64,000 nt of DNA from Pardosa pseudoannulata (lineage: Eukaryota; Arthropoda; Arachnida; Araneae; Lycosidae): positions 46,550,692-46,614,691 of the forward strand of contig CM063510.1 in the NCBI GenBank assembly GCA_032207245.1, read 5' to 3'. Below the pieces are notes generated by a model. That model searched no databases. It was given only the letters and a program-made list of their open reading frames with translations, and was not told the origin of the DNA. The position numbers and the translations under genes are program-made. Positions within the stretch are counted from its first letter, which is position 1, and each line of letters starts with the position of its first letter. Of this stretch, positions 1 through 11,294 are shown piece after piece.

Positions 1-853
1 TAGTCATGCCTTATAAAGTACTTTCTAATTCAACTTAATTTTTTGACCACTTAATAAAAATCAGAAAAATAAGCTGCATGTGCAATTCCTTCACCAAGTT
101 TTGTTTCATTTAATAAATACATCTGTATTTGATTTTTGTTTTGAGTTTTCAATCTACATACATATTATACTTTCTTTGGTCACAAAATTTCTGCAAGATT
201 AACAATATCATAACAAAGCAATTTGGTTAAATTAGAATCTAATAGAAATTTAGAATTCCAATAATTTTGAAATTATTTGTAAATTAATGATACCTATTTT
301 TACTAATCATTATTAATACAATTTTTAGAATTATATAATAAAACTATCTTCAGCAAAACAGATTTTTATGATTAACACATATTACTAATTTGATTTTAAA
401 ATTTTCCTGAAATATTTTAACATAAATAACATTTTAACATGTGAGTTAATCTGGCTTTTATTCTCAGACTATGCAGTTTTGACTGAACAAATCCAAAACT
501 GGAAAGTAGTTTTTCTAGTGTGGCTGTTGAAGCAGAAGCGGAAAATAATTGCTCAGCTAAATTAGACCCTTTAATCTTTAATGACTGCTCTAGAAGGGAT
601 GTTTGTTGGGGTGCATCAGGTGCATTCTAAAAGAAATTTCTAAGGTGAGGATAGCAGCAGGTTTAGTCTACAAATGAAATTCAACATGTTGGTTAGATAC
701 TGATTTATTCCATGATGAATCAAAATCAATAAAAATCCATTGGGGATAATTTGAAAATATCAAAAATATTGTTTATCACATTTTGAAAATATATATTACT
801 GAACCTCAATATGAATATAGTATAGAAATTGTGGAGAACTTAGAGACACTTAC
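1..853 (-). other. Intron 3 of the elongase gene (incomplete)
   Basis: AT-rich sequence downstream of the exon 3 donor. I looked for the H-x-x-H-H-box exon on the minus strand and did not find it. Nothing else recognisable. Confidence 0.55.
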
Positions 854-934
854 TCCAATAGCTTGAGGACTGTCAGAATAATCAACAGGTTGGCACTTCC
901 AGCTATAGGATCCAAACCATCCATATATACCAAA
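854..934 (-). CDS. ELOVL-family fatty acid elongase, coding exon 3
   Basis: An 81-nt exon of 27 codons reading FGIYGWFGSYSWKCQP then VDYSDSPQAIG. The acceptor is TTTATAG at 936-935 and the donor GGA|GTAAGT at 853; both boundaries are phase 0, matching exon 2. The W-x-C-Q-P-V-D-Y-S-x-x-P motif is the conserved luminal loop following the second membrane segment in insect and arachnid elongases. The next exons, which would carry the catalytic H-x-x-H-H box, are not found between 1 and 853 and must lie beyond the left edge, so the gene is partial in this window. The joined N-terminal protein seen here is 108 residues (normal family length about 270-320). Confidence 0.9.
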
Positions 935-2775
935 CTATAAAAGCAATAAAAAGATAGTTCATTAAAGTTCTAATACAAATTACCTACACACTGAAAATTC
1001 CACTTCAAAACTGATACATCTATGAAAAACCATTGATTCATTACATTTTTGATGAGTGACAAGATGGTGAAAATAATCCTATATATTTGCTGATAATTTT
1101 AAGATATTAGTCAAGATAAAAAATATAAATAAATTTACTTAAAATATATATCTAAGATTAAAGACAGATTTAAACTCTTCAGATTGTTTCAACTAATATC
1201 AAAATTATGATTTAAACTAAATATTTTAACATCAACAATTCTATTCCTTAAACAAAATGAAATTAATATAGTAACCCATTAAAATGTTCGATTTTAATCA
1301 AACAACTTCTCTAATAAACAGAAAATATTCACTGAAAAATTAGATTTTTGTTCTTAGAATAAAGAAAACTAACATGGCATTTAACTAAACATATTTACTA
1401 AAATGAGAAAATATTAAATGAATATTTGTTGGTTAAAATTTAAACTAATTTAAAACAGGGTTTATAGCCATATTTCTTTTTCAATCATCGTTTGACCTAG
1501 TCATACAAGTAAATGACCACTAATTTTTAATAAACTAAGCTTCATAAATTTCGTTAAAATTTCACTACAGTAGAGCTATGTTGCATGTCACATCAGATGT
1601 TATAAATAACACATGTTAAATGGGCACAGATTTTTTTAAAACTAATCGGAAGGTATTAAAAATATACAGTACCAATAAAAAAAAGAAACTGTTATATACA
1701 CATATTTAAGTTATGTAACTTTAATAAATAAGAAAACAAGACCACTGAAATTGTCTTTCTCTCTTTTTCATTCTTTAAACACACTAACATCACTCTTTAT
1801 TAGACCTTTTAGTCTCAGTGATCGATAAGAGACAAGAAACAATCATTAATAGAACTTGAAAAATTCTGAAAAATATTTAGTTCATACCAAATTGTTGCTG
1901 TTCAAAAGAAAAGAAAACATATCTGAAACCATAAAAGCATTCAGATGTATAACTGAAAGTCTTATTAGTGAGAGAAATTTAACATTTTCCTTAAGGCTTC
2001 ACAGGAACCAGAAAAAGGATATGCGTGAGAGGTTAACTGCTTTCTCCCCCCCCCCCATGTATAAGGCCAGAAATTAGGAATGTAACATAGAAATGTTCAA
2101 CAGTATAAAAATTAGATGTGTAATAAAAATTTAAAAGAGCAAAATTGTCTTGATAAAAATAATTACACATGTAACATAGGAAAAATCTAATATACTAGCA
2201 ACTGTAATTACCATTTGTAAAACAGGTAAGGGAATCTTAATAATCTACTTACCTAAATTAACATTAGAATAATTAAATAAAGCCAAATTATGTCTATGAA
2301 GCAGCACAATGCTCAAACGGCAAAATTATGGGGGTTTTAAACAAATAAACAATATAAGAAAGTGAAACAAACAGTATATTTAATTTAAAGTAAATTAAAA
2401 AGACATGGAATCAAACAATTCTATTTGCTAACAATTTTTTTTCAAATCTATAAAAAAAACTACATATATATACAGATGTGTACAGTAGCAAGAATTACTT
2501 TCATTTCAACTTTTCAAAAAGTATAAAATTCAAAATATTGAAGGTTAAAAAATAAATTAAATAAATCAAGTAATTTAAATGATATGCTTATGATGCTTTA
2601 CCTTGCTGAAAATACTACTGATAATATAACACAATAAAGAAAAGTAAAACACCAATACTTAAATTCACACTTTCTTTTATACATATTAAAGTATTTTTTT
2701 CTTTAACAAGTTTTACTTGCCTTTTAAAAAAATCAACAAAAAAATTGCAGAACCATTATTGAGAGGATAAAATGA

Positions 2776-2897
<122 letters not shown>

Positions 2898-3195
2898 GTT
2901 TACGCCCAGGAAGGGCTGAAGAAACTAAAACAATTTCTTTCACATGTCTCAATATGTCATACTAAACTATAAGAAAAAGAAAATTTATTTGAAGTTGTAA
3001 TTACACTTTCATTAATTGTTTTACTAATAATTTTTACAGTGCATTTATTTGGTTAAAAGAGGATAAAAAAAACACTAAAACTAAGAAAGACTGCAAAAAC
3101 TTTTAATTTTTTTAATCCTTTGTAACGTTGTTCCGCTTATGAGCTTAGGAGAGAGGGAAACTCAAGTCTACAAGCCAATCCTCTGGGTGCTTACC

Positions 3196-3330
<135 letters not shown>

Positions 3331-3753
3331 AAAATTCAGCAGAAAAGAAACGTTTTATTTAAACTTTTAGGAAGATATGAAGATTCAAACTATCTAAACT
3401 TAAAAAATAAATAAAACTATAATTTAAATAATTTTTTATGATGCCTTTAGTTGTTGAAAATGCTATTGATAATATTAAAAAAGGAAAACAATAAGTAATA
3501 TGCTTAAATACACATTTTTTTCTATACAAGCTTTTAAATATATTTTTTTTAATTATTAGAGTTTAACTTGCTGTCAGATTTAAAATAAAAAATCAATTTA
3601 CAAAATTGTTAAGAGGAGGATTGAAAAGGAAAACATTTTTTTTTACTTTAAGATTTTCCTATGATTTAGATAATTAAAAAAAATGCATGAAATTCTAATG
3701 AAAATATAGTACACATAAAGGAATTATTACACTTTATACAATGACAAACTTAC

Positions 3754-3944
3754 CTGATAAAATATTATGAAATTAAATATAACCATAGCAAAATTATAAG
3801 TTGCCATTATCCACCGTATATCCAAAGGCTCTCTATTTTTCATCAAACTAGGTCCTAAGTATTTTACTACATATACATAGGAAAGGCATATTATAAGGGT
3901 TGGTACAGGGCTTTGCATCATCGGCCAATCTGAAACACGTGGAT
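3754..3944 (-). CDS. ELOVL-family fatty acid elongase, coding exon 2
   Basis: Second coding exon, 191 nt. It completes the split Asp and encodes 63 more residues, beginning DPRVSDWPMMQSPVPTLI and ending NFIIFYQ. The acceptor is TTTTCAG at 3945 and the donor CAG|GTAAGT at 3753, phase 0. Characteristic ELOVL features are DPRV-x-DWP-x-M-x-SP, the first membrane segment around PTLIICLSYVYVVKYLGP, the cytosolic K-N-R-E-P-L motif and a second membrane segment ending in FYQ. The predicted product up to this point is 81 residues. The separating intron (3945-5195, 1,251 bp) carries an A-tract and (GA)n near 4548-4590 and nothing coding. The exact ELOVL subtype cannot be decided from this N-terminal part. 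Confidence 0.93.
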
Positions 3945-4547
3945 CTGAAAAGAGCAAACAAAAAAAAATCTATTTTGTGGATTGGTAGACATACACATTA
4001 ATGATTAAAATTGTTATTATAGTAAGAATATTCTTAGATTTATAAAATGAAAAAACAACAGGTGATATTGTATTAATAACTATAGCAAATTCTAAAAAGC
4101 AGTAGAGTAGACAGGAAGTGAAAGGATGATTTACTAAAAACACTTCAGTAACCATTTGGTTGCTAAGATATCTAATAGACTAGGAGTAGTCACATAGATG
4201 CATAATATATACTAATTAAATAGTCTATGAAAATGCAACAAATTTTCTTTGATAAGATTTTGTTATCTGCATACAGAATGTATAATATGTAAGTGTTTAA
4301 AAGCTTTGTAAATAATTAAGTATGTTAAAGACAGTGCATAACACACAAAAAAGTTACTTAAAAATAACATCTAAGACTTAAATCCGAAATTAAACTGTAA
4401 CAAGTATAACATGTAAGCAATTAGGTCTTGATAGCTGGCCTTTAATTTTGCATAGTTAGTAGTAAAGCAAATATAAACTTCTGTCGGAATTTGAACAGGA
4501 AGAAAAACTAATAGAAAAAAGACTTGATCAATACTCTTTTTAACTTA

Positions 4548-4590
4548 AAAAAAAAAAAAAAAAAAAAAAGAGAGAGAGAGAGAGAGAGAA
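4548..4590. repeat. Poly-A followed by (GA)n
   Basis: A-tract of about 20 bases then (AG)n, in elongase intron 1. Confidence 0.95.
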
Positions 4591-5195
4591 AAGGAATGCA
4601 TCTGGAGTCTTATTAACTTAGAACAAAAACCAACGTAAATCCTTCAACTAATTTGAAATAAATCGTGAAAATACTGAGAACAAAAAGGAAAAAATACCGA
4701 TTAAAATGCTTATAACACTTAAATGTTTGTAATAGAGTATAACTAACAAATAGAATTTTTCCTATCCTCCCACCTCTTTTTCTCAAATTGCTTAAAGGCT
4801 GGTAATAAATTTTATTTGCACTATGGAGTAACTTAGTAACAGAAGTAACTGAATCCATTTTCAAAGCTCTCCGTCAATAAAAAAGAGGAGGAGATTAAAC
4901 TTATTTCGTTACTCATAGAAAATATAAAAATTTTGAGTTAAATTATCTCAAATCCTCAAATAAAATTACGAACAAACGTGTGAACCAATTTAACAAGCAC
5001 ATGTTTCCATTTTTACGGTTGCTAAATTTACCGGCAAAGACACATGTCTTTAATATGGTGTGATTGTACACTTAAAAACTTAATATTAAACACTTTAAAA
5101 ACAAAACACAATTTTTTTCATATTTTATAACAAGAAGGGAAACAAATTTTAAAAGAACTGAAAACGAACATTAACAAACAGTATAAAAGGCTTAC

Positions 5196-5247
5196 CAGCA
5201 TTTTCGAATGTATGATTATACAGCTGGACCATTTCTTGCCACACCAT
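5196..5247 (-). CDS. ELOVL-family very-long-chain fatty acid elongase, coding exon 1
   Basis: First coding exon of an elongase of very-long-chain fatty acids, an ER membrane condensing enzyme that adds two carbons from malonyl-CoA to long acyl-CoAs. It encodes 17 residues starting MVWQEMVQLYNHTFENA plus the first base of an Asp codon. The ATG has a purine at -3 and G at +4 (aaaATGG). The exon ends in G|GTAAGC at 5195, and the split codon G|AT is completed by the exon starting at 3944, giving the family signature DPRVSDWP. The short N-terminal leader before D-P-R-V is usual for arthropod ELOVL proteins. The family call is knowledge-based; the exon structure is read from the sequence. No promoter element could be assigned upstream. 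Confidence 0.85.
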
Positions 5248-6224
5248 TTTCGGGCGGAAGTTGAAGAGCGAAATGGAAAGAATACACGCCGGTCAAACAC
5301 CAAAACAAACTCGGACACAGGAAAAATCGGTCCTAAAAACCGATGATTTCCTGCCAGCAAAGGCAACTTTGATACCACACCTGACTAGACCGACTCGTAT
5401 CATCAAAAAATGAAAAAATAAAAACAATGAAAGCCGACGAGCAAGCAGCGCCACTAACGGTCGGTTCGTACTGAAGCGGTGATGGCTAAAAAGAATAAAA
5501 TAAAAATGCAACAGGGCGTTGGAAAGTTAATGCATATTTTATCATATAATGGGAAGATTTTCTTTCTCACCAGTCATATTCAATCAATAGCACAGCTTAT
5601 TTGAGTTTCAGATGAACATCGCTTACGTTGTAACTAATCTGTGAAAGAGACCATATTATTTTGAAAAAAAGAAAAAGCGAAGTTTTTTATTATTCATCAT
5701 CTTAAATGCTGAATACTACTAAAACACGTAAAGAGTAATTTTGAGAGCTATATGCTTACAATACTTGAATGGACTTTATTTGATTGTTTGTAACATTTTC
5801 TCCTCCACGTGTAATTAAAAAGTGAATTTACTTAACGTTATTGCCCAGAAATATTACAAAACGCTTCTGTAATAATAATATATTTTTAGGGATCCGTCCA
5901 AAAGTAAGAAATGTAAATTTAAACAAATTAAAATTTCAGTGACAATAGTTTTTTTTCTCAGCTTAAGAATGTCATACAAAAATATTCATGAATGAAACGT
6001 ATATATAATTATTATTAAATTCTCAAATAATATACTTATATAAAAGGCTTAAAGTGATATCTAATGCTTCGAATGGTGATTTCTTTTCTTTTTTTTAATA
6101 TCAGAAATTTTAATTTTTTAACCCTTCAAAAACAGGATACAATTACATATATTAGATAAAATATATATTTCTCAGATGGGTCGTTATTTATTCCACCAAT
6201 AGCTTGAAATGCAGTAAACAAGCA
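5248..6224. other. Upstream region of the elongase gene
   Basis: Holds the presumed 5' UTR and promoter. The stretch 5240-5500 is richer in C+G than its surroundings, as expected of a leader exon, but I cannot fix a transcription start. From 5520 the sequence is AT-rich with nothing recognisable. Confidence 0.35.
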
Positions 6225-6345
6225 GGGCTAGTTTCCTCATGAGTGATACCCTCTGAACAGATGTTACCGGAGACTTACCTGAGAACGTCAGTTCGATTCC
6301 CGCTACTGGCTTTGATGTTCGTAGCCCAACGGAACCAGCAGATAT
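6225..6345 (+). repeat. Degenerate tRNA-derived SINE (family 1 fragment)
   Basis: Contains a box-B-like AGTTCGATTCCCG followed by TGATGTTCGTAGCCC, matching the post-tRNA segment of SINE family 1. Box A is not clear. Confidence 0.4.
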
Positions 6346-6710
6346 TAAAGAATAGGATTCGTGTTGCAATAATAAAATAATGTAAGTTGAAATATACAAA
6401 TATATATAAATAATGTAAAAGAACGACGCGAGTGATTTGATGACTAGCCATTTCATTTTACTTCGAAAAAATTATATTCCGTGAGGGTATTGAGCTTATT
6501 TATATATGAAACATTAGTATTTTGTGCTTATGAAACCTTTTTTAGATTAGATACTACAAGTTAAAGACCTTTCAAAGCCTGGACAAAATGTATATTTAAG
6601 GAACTATATTTGCTGTACATTTATAAAGTCCTATGTATTTGTCCACTTCATGATGGTTATATATTATTCATTATTGGTTATTTCTGTAACCTCTACAGTA
6701 TGCTCTGTTA

Positions 6711-6885
6711 AACGATACAGGTGTCAATGGGTAGGGCTTTACTAAACATGAACTCGGAGGTTCGAATCCCAATGCTAGCATACGTAGTTTATTCGTAGCC
6801 GTTTGGATTCGGCATTTAACAGTAGGTCGTCTCATCGACCCTCATATATCAGAGCGGTAGACCGGAGAGTTCCGAACCAAATTAT
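6711..6885 (+). repeat. tRNA-derived SINE family 1, diverged copy
   Basis: Reads GGTTCGAATCCCA (box B), then TTCGTAGCCGTTTGGATTCGGC, GTAGGTCGTCTCAT and a CCGAACCAAA-like tail, in the same order as well-preserved copies such as 47435-47619. Confidence 0.7.
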
Positions 6886-7358
6886 AAATGATAAATGTCT
6901 TTTTATTAAATGAAATAAAAAGATATATTAAAACTCAATTTTGAATTTTTGAAAATAAATTTTGAATTTATGTCACTAATATTCCTTATTAAACGAAATG
7001 CACGCATATACATTTCATTTTATCAGTTTTATCTTGATATATTTATTTCCTTTTGAATACAGTAACTTTCAGTTAAAAAAATTATTACATATGCACACAA
7101 AGTGCATACTTACATAAGTCTTAGATATATATCCATAGCTTTCTATGCATGCATAAATGTGTCATGATACAGATCAGCAATATTGATCGTAATTTCATTG
7201 TATCTTGAAAAACATATTAGCAGCTACATTGTGTCTTATTTTCCACTCAAAGCTTTTACCAGGTTTAAATGTACTTGGCAAATACAGGAGCATTTTTAAT
7301 TAACTTTCCAGTATTTACCAGACGAACTTAAGCAAAAATAATTGCGTGACTAACTAGG

Positions 7359-7537
7359 TTCGGTTCGGTTTGAAACACTACGTTCTATTGTTTTGTTTAC
7401 GAAGACTAACGAGACCGGGACCTACCGCTTAAGGCCGATTCCGAAAGGCTTCGAACGTCCATGCCAGTCGCGGCATTCGAACACGCGAACTCCAGTACCA
7501 AAAAGCAGCACTCTACCATTCAGCCATCGTTCGGTTA
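7359..7537 (-). repeat. tRNA-derived SINE family 1, full copy with 12-bp target duplication
   Basis: On the minus strand: tRNA head with box B (GTTCGAATGCC-like), central GGAATCGGC-type body, GGTCCCGGTCTCGTTAG segment and a (CCGAA)n tail. It is flanked by perfect direct repeats TGACTAACTAGG at 7347-7358 and 7538-7549, the target-site duplication expected of LINE-mobilised retroposition. Confidence 0.92.
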
Positions 7538-7549
7538 TGACTAACTAGG

Positions 7550-8700
7550 AAAATAAAAAAAAATATTGAAAAAATAATTATGCCATATCATTTTATTTTT
7601 CATTTTACAAAATTACGTACATTGTATGACTGAAATTTTTTTTTAAAATGCCATAATTAGTAATTAATTCTTCTATCTTTTAAAGACAGTCTGTTCAAAC
7701 CTTCATCTGCCTTTACAGACTTGCCTATATGCACCGAAAGTAATGGTAAATAAATTTGTCAAACTCATGTGACCACAATTCTATTGCGAAGATTACATTA
7801 CTCTTTTCATGGCTGAAAACTACCTTTCAACACTTGCAGTAAAAACTGGTACATAAACTTATATAAGTTTTAAGACATTGTATGCAGGACATGTACTAGT
7901 ACGTCTTCTGACGATTGATACTTGAGCGAGGGTCACATACTAGTACGGGTTAGTGTAACAACATGGTTTGTTTGTGGGTACAAAAACAAAGGTATATACA
8001 GGAAAACGAAGCCGAATGTTCTTGTCTACTACAGAGATTCTGGAAAAGTTTAGACAAATAAAAACTAGTTTTTGCATTATTGGTTTTATGATTGCTCTTT
8101 CAATTTTTTTATAAAGTAAAAATGTTTATACATAACGTAATTCGGAAAAATTAAAACTATATACTACTATTTCTATTTGGTTTTTCATATTTACGATACT
8201 ATTATAAATTTATCCACTAAAAATATATTTTTTGTTTACAAAAATCTTATGGTTGTTATTTATATATTTCTATTTATATATTTGTTTATATATTTCAATA
8301 TAAAATAGGAAAAGTTGGCTAAAAAATTAAATAATTTTCAATGTACTGAGATTTAACTGAATAACTAAATTTACTCTCAAAACGTCCGCTCCCGGACCAA
8401 TTCCGCTGCGAAATGTACCCGCACACAATGTGTTAAAATTATGCAGTGAATACATTGAAAAAATTTCGGACAGGGTCCACACACCCCTGACTTTCTATAA
8501 ATACTTCTTGGTCGTATACCATAAATTTTAAACTTGTAGGCACATGCCTAAACATTATAATGGTATGTAATCAATTAAGATTGAATGAGGAATTTGCACA
8601 TGTGGGAGATTCGAACAAATTAGTGTTTTTCTGATAATTTCAGACTCGTAGATTCCAAAAATGTTCTCAAAAATGTAAAAAACTGGGTCCATCATTTAAA
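7550..8700. other. Non-coding stretch, nothing recognised
   Basis: AT-rich unique-looking sequence. No domain-bearing reading frame, RNA gene or repeat boundary seen. Confidence 0.5.
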
Positions 8701-8756
8701 AAATTAATTTTAAAGTTAAGCGAAAATCACGTGACATCAAAACGTTCCGTGATTGG

Positions 8757-8776
8757 TTGTGATGTCATCGTTCATG
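8757..8776 (+). promoter_or_regulatory. CRE-like promoter motif shared with the THAP gene
   Basis: TTGTGATGTCATCGTTCATG lies 158 bp before the ATG at 8934 and follows an inverted CCAAT box (GATTGG at 8751). The same 20-mer with one change occurs inverted at 10197-10216 upstream of the THAP exon. TGATGTCA is a one-base variant of the CREB/ATF site TGACGTCA. Confidence 0.55.
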
Positions 8777-8933
8777 CAGACCAATATTTTTGTATTGCTT
8801 TTAAGCGCGCACTATTTTCCGATTTTGTTTTTGCAAGTTCCTGAAATTTTCTAGCTATCAAAATTTATTTTTATTTAAACCTGAAGGTTTATTTTATTGA
8901 TCTAGATAGCTTAGTTATCTCAATTTGTCATAA

Positions 8934-9067
8934 ATGTCTCTTCTACCTGGATTTACCAAAGGACAACCAGACAACGTCCCGAAAATTGACAGCATGTCAA
9001 TGTTTTCTTTCTTGGCAAAAAACCCGGATTTTATGGGAGCAGAAATACGAGGAATTAAAACCCAAAG
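8934..9067 (+). CDS. Probable first coding exon of an unknown (possibly SWIM/YqaJ-type) gene
   Basis: ATG at 8934 opens 44 codons plus two bases, beginning MSLLPGFTKGQPDNVPKIDS and continuing MSMFSFLAKNPDFMGAEIRG then IKTQ, before a good donor AAAG|GTATGT. The pattern P-x-I-D-x-x-x-(M/V)-x-x-F-(L)-(A)-x-N-x-x-F-x-x-x-E-(I/M)-R-G-x-K resembles the start of arthropod proteins with a SWIM zinc finger and a YqaJ/exonuclease-like domain, often found with THAP domains. That match is from memory and weak. Support comes from the donor, the start context (taaATGT) and the promoter motif shared with the THAP exon. Later exons were not found; they would run rightwards, antisense to the THAP gene. It could instead be a remnant of a mobile element. 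Confidence 0.38.
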
Positions 9068-9282
9068 GTATGTAAAATCATTTATATTTTTTTCCAATTT
9101 TACTTAACATTACTTTGTATTAGTACTTTATTCATGCTAAACACATCTCTTTTGTTTGTAAACACAAACAAGTCAAATAAATATACATATATCATATACA
9201 CACACATTTGTAGTAGCATCGTTTTTTATAAATAGAGACGGATGTAATATTAAAATAAAAATTAGAGGAGGTATTTATTGTG

Positions 9283-9345
9283 AGACCGGTCTCATTAACC
9301 TTCTTGTTGCAAAAAGTAGACCGTAGCATTCCAAAACCAAACCAA
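9283..9345 (+). repeat. tRNA-derived SINE family 1, 3' fragment
   Basis: Only the 3' part: GAGACCGGTCTCATTA, TTGTTGCAAAAAGTAGACCG, then CCAAAACCAAACCAA tail. A 5'-truncated copy. Confidence 0.8.
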
Positions 9346-9895
9346 TTCTTAGATATTTTAAATATGATGAAAAGAAATTTAAAATCTTTAAACGGCTTTA
9401 CTTAATTATTTATACATTTTTAAATAGCAATACAATTTTATTGCCTTTAATATTAATGTCAAATTAAAAAATGTATAAAATTTCTCAAATTAAATTTAAT
9501 TTTTAAAGTAATATCATTATTATTTTAAAAATATTATACTTTTTTTCAAATTAGTCACCAATTTAATCGAAAAATATCACTGTGATTTGATACACAAGAA
9601 AGTATGCATCTCTGAAGAAAATATTTATAATACCTTGAAAATACATAACCTTCCCCTCCCCCGACTTATTTATTAGATAATTATATGCTTTAGATATTTA
9701 TATGTTTTTCGATATTTATATGCTTTATAAAATATTTATTGTACTTGAACTCTGTGATAATACTCGAAAATTAGCAGTTTTAAAAGTTAAATAGCAGTGG
9801 TTAATCAACAATCCTTTTAAAGGTATAGATGTATTTTTATATACTTTAATTGTTCTAAATTAGTAATATTTAAACAAAAGCAAGCATTTACTTAC

Positions 9896-10102
9896 CGAGA
9901 AATGGTTTTCACAAACCCATAAAGATGATTTATATGATAATTTGGGGTTTAATTTCTCATCCCTTTTCATCGCAGTTGTCCAGATTTTACGTGTATGTGG
10001 GTCTTTCGGGAAGCTGAAAAATATCTTCTCATTGCAATTAGTTGTATTTTTACAGAGTGGCACAATACAATATTTAGAGTATGATTTTTTAATGCCAGAC
10101 AT
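9896..10102 (-). CDS. THAP-type zinc finger protein, first coding exon
   Basis: 69 codons from ATG at 10102 to a donor TCG|GTAAGT at 9895. The product carries a THAP (C2CH) zinc-coordinating DNA-binding domain: YCIVPLCKN with C12 and C17 (C-x4-C), FFSFPKD around residues 29-34, the invariant W41 in RKIWTTAM, and C64-E-N-H67-F (C-x2-H). The distal AVPTF-like end would be in the next exon, to the left. THAP domains bind DNA sequence-specifically and occur in host transcription regulators and in P-element-type transposases. Without the downstream exons the two cannot be told apart. No later exon was found between 9068 and 9895. A consensus CRE lies 104 bp upstream of the ATG. Confidence 0.82.
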
Positions 10103-10196
10103 AACAAAAAAATTTCTATTATATGCGATACTTTACACAAAAATAAATTTAAAAGTCTCTTTTTAACATGTAAACAGCATAGGCGGTCGGTGTCGA

Positions 10197-10216
10197 CATG
10201 AACGATGACGTCACAA
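10197..10216 (-). promoter_or_regulatory. CRE promoter motif of the THAP gene
   Basis: Read on the minus strand this is TTGTGACGTCATCGTTCATG, containing the full CREB/ATF palindrome TGACGTCA (10206-10213). It matches 8757-8776 at 19 of 20 positions in the opposite orientation, so each of the two convergent exons has the motif in the same sense relative to its own ATG. Confidence 0.6.
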
Positions 10217-10780
10217 ACTCGGCGGAGAAAAAGTATCGTTTTTGAGAGACGTTAAAGAGTCCGCTATAAAACCCATTAGAAATCACTCATTAGGCCCCCA
10301 AATGAAAGAAAAATAGCTACTGTCCTGCTTACTTTTTTGTCTTCTATCGTTTAAAATCAAAATTAGAAAACGTGAAAATTCCTCATTATTATCTAAGTAT
10401 ATGCAAATGGAGGTAATCTAGATTTAGGATAATTGAAAGAAATATTTAGCGAATATGCGAAGATGCCTTATCTTGCAAATATTTATCAATCAGATTTGAA
10501 AATATGCTAAAAAAAAATGAGTACAAAATGGTTTCCTCTTTTAGAAGTACACAGCGGTCTAAGCATGTAAGATAAGCGTCGGCGTCTACGCCTTCCCCGA
10601 TGACTGCACGCCCCGTTTCTGTACCTGCTCTCCTATTTTTACTAAAGCAGGTATTGTGGATTAGCTAAAAGCCCGTCTTGTCGACAATTACATAGCTGCA
10701 GAGATTAAATATTGGACAATACATTTACTATTTACAAGTTATGAACATATGAAAACTATACATTTTTATGGATAATCAGT
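10217..10780. other. Non-coding stretch, nothing recognised
   Basis: No supported gene. The region 10550-10690 is locally GC-richer but without a convincing frame. Confidence 0.45.
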
Positions 10781-10789
10781 CGCTGGCTA

Positions 10790-11224
10790 AGTGGTCCCGA
10801 GATCAAAATAGTGCCGAGCGGCCTGCACGAGTCCCTCACGGTTTCAGCCCTCCACTCTAGCGTCTTTCTCCTCCGTCCCTAGCAGACATGTCTCGGCTCT
10901 TCACCTGGCGAGGTGGGGGATGGAATCCTCTCCTTCTTGGTCAAGCTTTCGCATCTATGGGAAAATGTCTCTCTTCTCCACTGCAACTGATGAGGGCGGG
11001 GATGGTATCCTTCCTTTATCTGGTGAAACTTTTGTCTCCCCGGAGTAGGGCTGTTCTACCCCTCTTGTTGTGCCCGTTTTCGGCCCCTGCTTAGAGCCGT
11101 AAAAAATGCAGGTGTCCATCCTGCGAAGACACACGTCTTGAGTCTAGAGCTACAGAACCGTTCTTTGTATTCCCTCCTATGAATAAATTCACTGCCAGAT
11201 CCAGATAGAAACAAACAAACAAAC
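10790..11224 (+). repeat. GC-rich retroposon-like segment ending in an (AAAC)n tail
   Basis: Markedly more GC-rich than its surroundings. Near-duplicate phrases occur inside it (GATGGAATCCTCTCC and GATGGTATCCTTCC about 75 bp apart), and it ends in AAACAAACAAACAAAC at 11209-11224, like the 3' tail of a non-LTR element. No reverse-transcriptase motif is present, so it would be a 3' end only. Family unknown. Confidence 0.35.
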
Positions 11225-11294
11225 TCAGAAGGCATACTTGAAGTTTAAAATCCAAATGATCTCGCGCTATTTCGAAAAGAAATCTTCTTCAAAC

